The position numbers were made by a program, and so were the translations under genes. This document shows, piece after piece, positions 63,483-64,000 of a DNA stretch of 64,000 nt. The stretch is from Bacteroides_E sp964528875 (lineage in GTDB: Bacteria > Bacteroidota > Bacteroidia > Bacteroidales > Bacteroidaceae). The DNA is taken from the NCBI GenBank assembly GCA_964528875.1, contig CAZGUI010000002.1:1-64000 (forward strand). Direction: 5' to 3'. The notes beneath the pieces are model-generated. The model did no database searches. It worked only from the letters and a program-made list of their open reading frames with translations, and was not told the origin of the DNA. Numbering within the stretch: the first letter of the stretch is position 1; every line of letters begins with the position of its first letter.

Positions 63483-64000
63483 TTAAAAATAGCCCTCTCT
63501 TTTTTTCTGCTCCATACTTGCATCCTGATCGAAATCAATGACACGTGTTGTTCTTTCACTCTTAGTGGTAATCATCATCTCTTCAACAATTTTTTCAATT
63601 GTATCTGCTTCACTCTCCACGGCACCCGTTAAAGGCCAACAACCTAACGTACGGAAACGAACATTTCTCATCTCTATTTTATCCTTATATTGCTCTGGTA
63701 ATCGATCATCATCGGGCATAATTAAATTACCATCCATCTCTATTACCGGACGTTCTTTAGCAAAATAAAGAGGAACAATGGGTATTTTCTCCAAACGAAT
63801 GTATTGCCATACATCTAATTCGGTCCAGTTACTTAATGGAAAAACACGAATGCTTTCTCCCTTGTGTATCTTGGCATTATAGATGTCCCACAACTCAGGA
63901 CGTTGATTCTTAGGGTCCCATTGGTGAAACTTATCTCTAAAAGAGAAGATACGCTCTTTAGCTCTAGATTTTTCTTCATCTCTACGGGCACCACCAAAAG
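63483..64000 (-). CDS. cysD: Sulfate adenylyltransferase subunit 2, partial
   Basis: The frame is open to the window edge, so the N-terminal part is missing. The visible part starts 'FGGARRDEEKSRAKERIFSF' and contains 'FPLSNWTELDVWQYI' and 'RFRTLGCWPLTGAVESEADT', which are characteristic of CysD, the catalytic PP-loop subunit of ATP sulfurylase. The C-terminus ends in the usual 'QKKREGYF'. It pairs with cysN downstream. Confidence 0.96.
   Translation of the reverse strand, partial: FGGARRDEEKSRAKERIFSFRDKFHQWDPKNQRPELWDIYNAKIHKGESIRVFPLSNWTELDVWQYIRLEKIPIVPLYFAKERPVIEMDGNLIMPDDDRLPEQYKDKIEMRNVRFRTLGCWPLTGAVESEADTIEKIVEEMMITTKSERTTRVIDFDQDASMEQKKREGYF

Overview
The window is A+T-rich DNA from a member of the Bacteroidales, most likely Bacteroides or a close relative. 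Several lines support this. Promoters match the Bacteroides form TTTG-N19/20-TAnnTTTG (for example 30472-30502, 54136-54167 and 55923-55953), and genes generally lack a clear Shine-Dalgarno sequence. The xylose genes sit behind a degenerate-Nudix regulator, FeoA and FeoB are fused, and Rho carries a long disordered Asn/Gln-rich insert. Lipoproteins, HTH-bearing membrane proteins and family types (DUF3667, DUF4838, PCMD, FeoB-associated protein) are typical of that group. I cannot name the species.

Layout. 1-8.5 kb: a truncated hypothetical gene, a von Willebrand factor A lipoprotein, a divergent LytS/LytR-type two-component pair, two small envelope proteins, and an AraC regulator beside a PACE efflux pump. 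8.7-15.1 kb: peptide transporter, YbaK deacylase, nucleobase permease and M16 peptidase. 15.2-20.6 kb: leftward xylose operon (Nudix regulator, xylB, xylA, xylE). 21-30.5 kb: housekeeping genes fabD, a patatin-like lipase, a GH13 enzyme, rho, ffh, folD and a CapA-like lipoprotein, then tRNA-His. 30.8-38.8 kb: five leftward genes (HEAT-repeat membrane protein, GT2 polysaccharide synthase, TPR/beta-barrel outer-membrane protein, DUF4838 lipoprotein, DUF1573 lipoprotein) that look like a synthase-dependent exopolysaccharide export system. 39.1-45.2 kb: one membrane-anchored AraC-type regulator, divergent from a tandem A-B-A'-B' array of four more.

47.1-51.3 kb: a small genomic island at the 3' end of tRNA-Cys, bounded by perfect 88-bp direct repeats. 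It has a degenerate internal copy of the repeat, a decayed tyrosine-integrase fragment and two two-gene cargo modules (DUF2971 plus a small membrane protein; a PD-(D/E)XK nuclease plus an unknown partner). 51.4-55.5 kb: iron uptake (feoAB) and tilS. 55.5-59.8 kb: a cobalamin riboswitch leading a biotin-dependent acyl-CoA carboxylase operon. 59.9-64 kb: leftward sulfate-activation and sulfation operon (cysD, cysN, PAPS sulfotransferase, PCMD protein), cut by the window edge.

Four features stand out. (1) A dispersed repeat family made of a 15-nt quasi-palindrome repeated at exactly 22-bp spacing occurs at three intergenic loci (about 5.5, 18.2 and 55.6 kb). (2) The array of paired membrane-bound AraC-like proteins has shortened second HTH motifs and 51-bp-spaced direct repeats in front. 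(3) The tRNA-Cys island carries an undescribed nuclease pair. (4) The TPR-barrel/GT2/HEAT/DUF4838 cluster is a candidate polysaccharide secretion machine. All functional statements come from reading the sequence and knowing the families; no database search was run.
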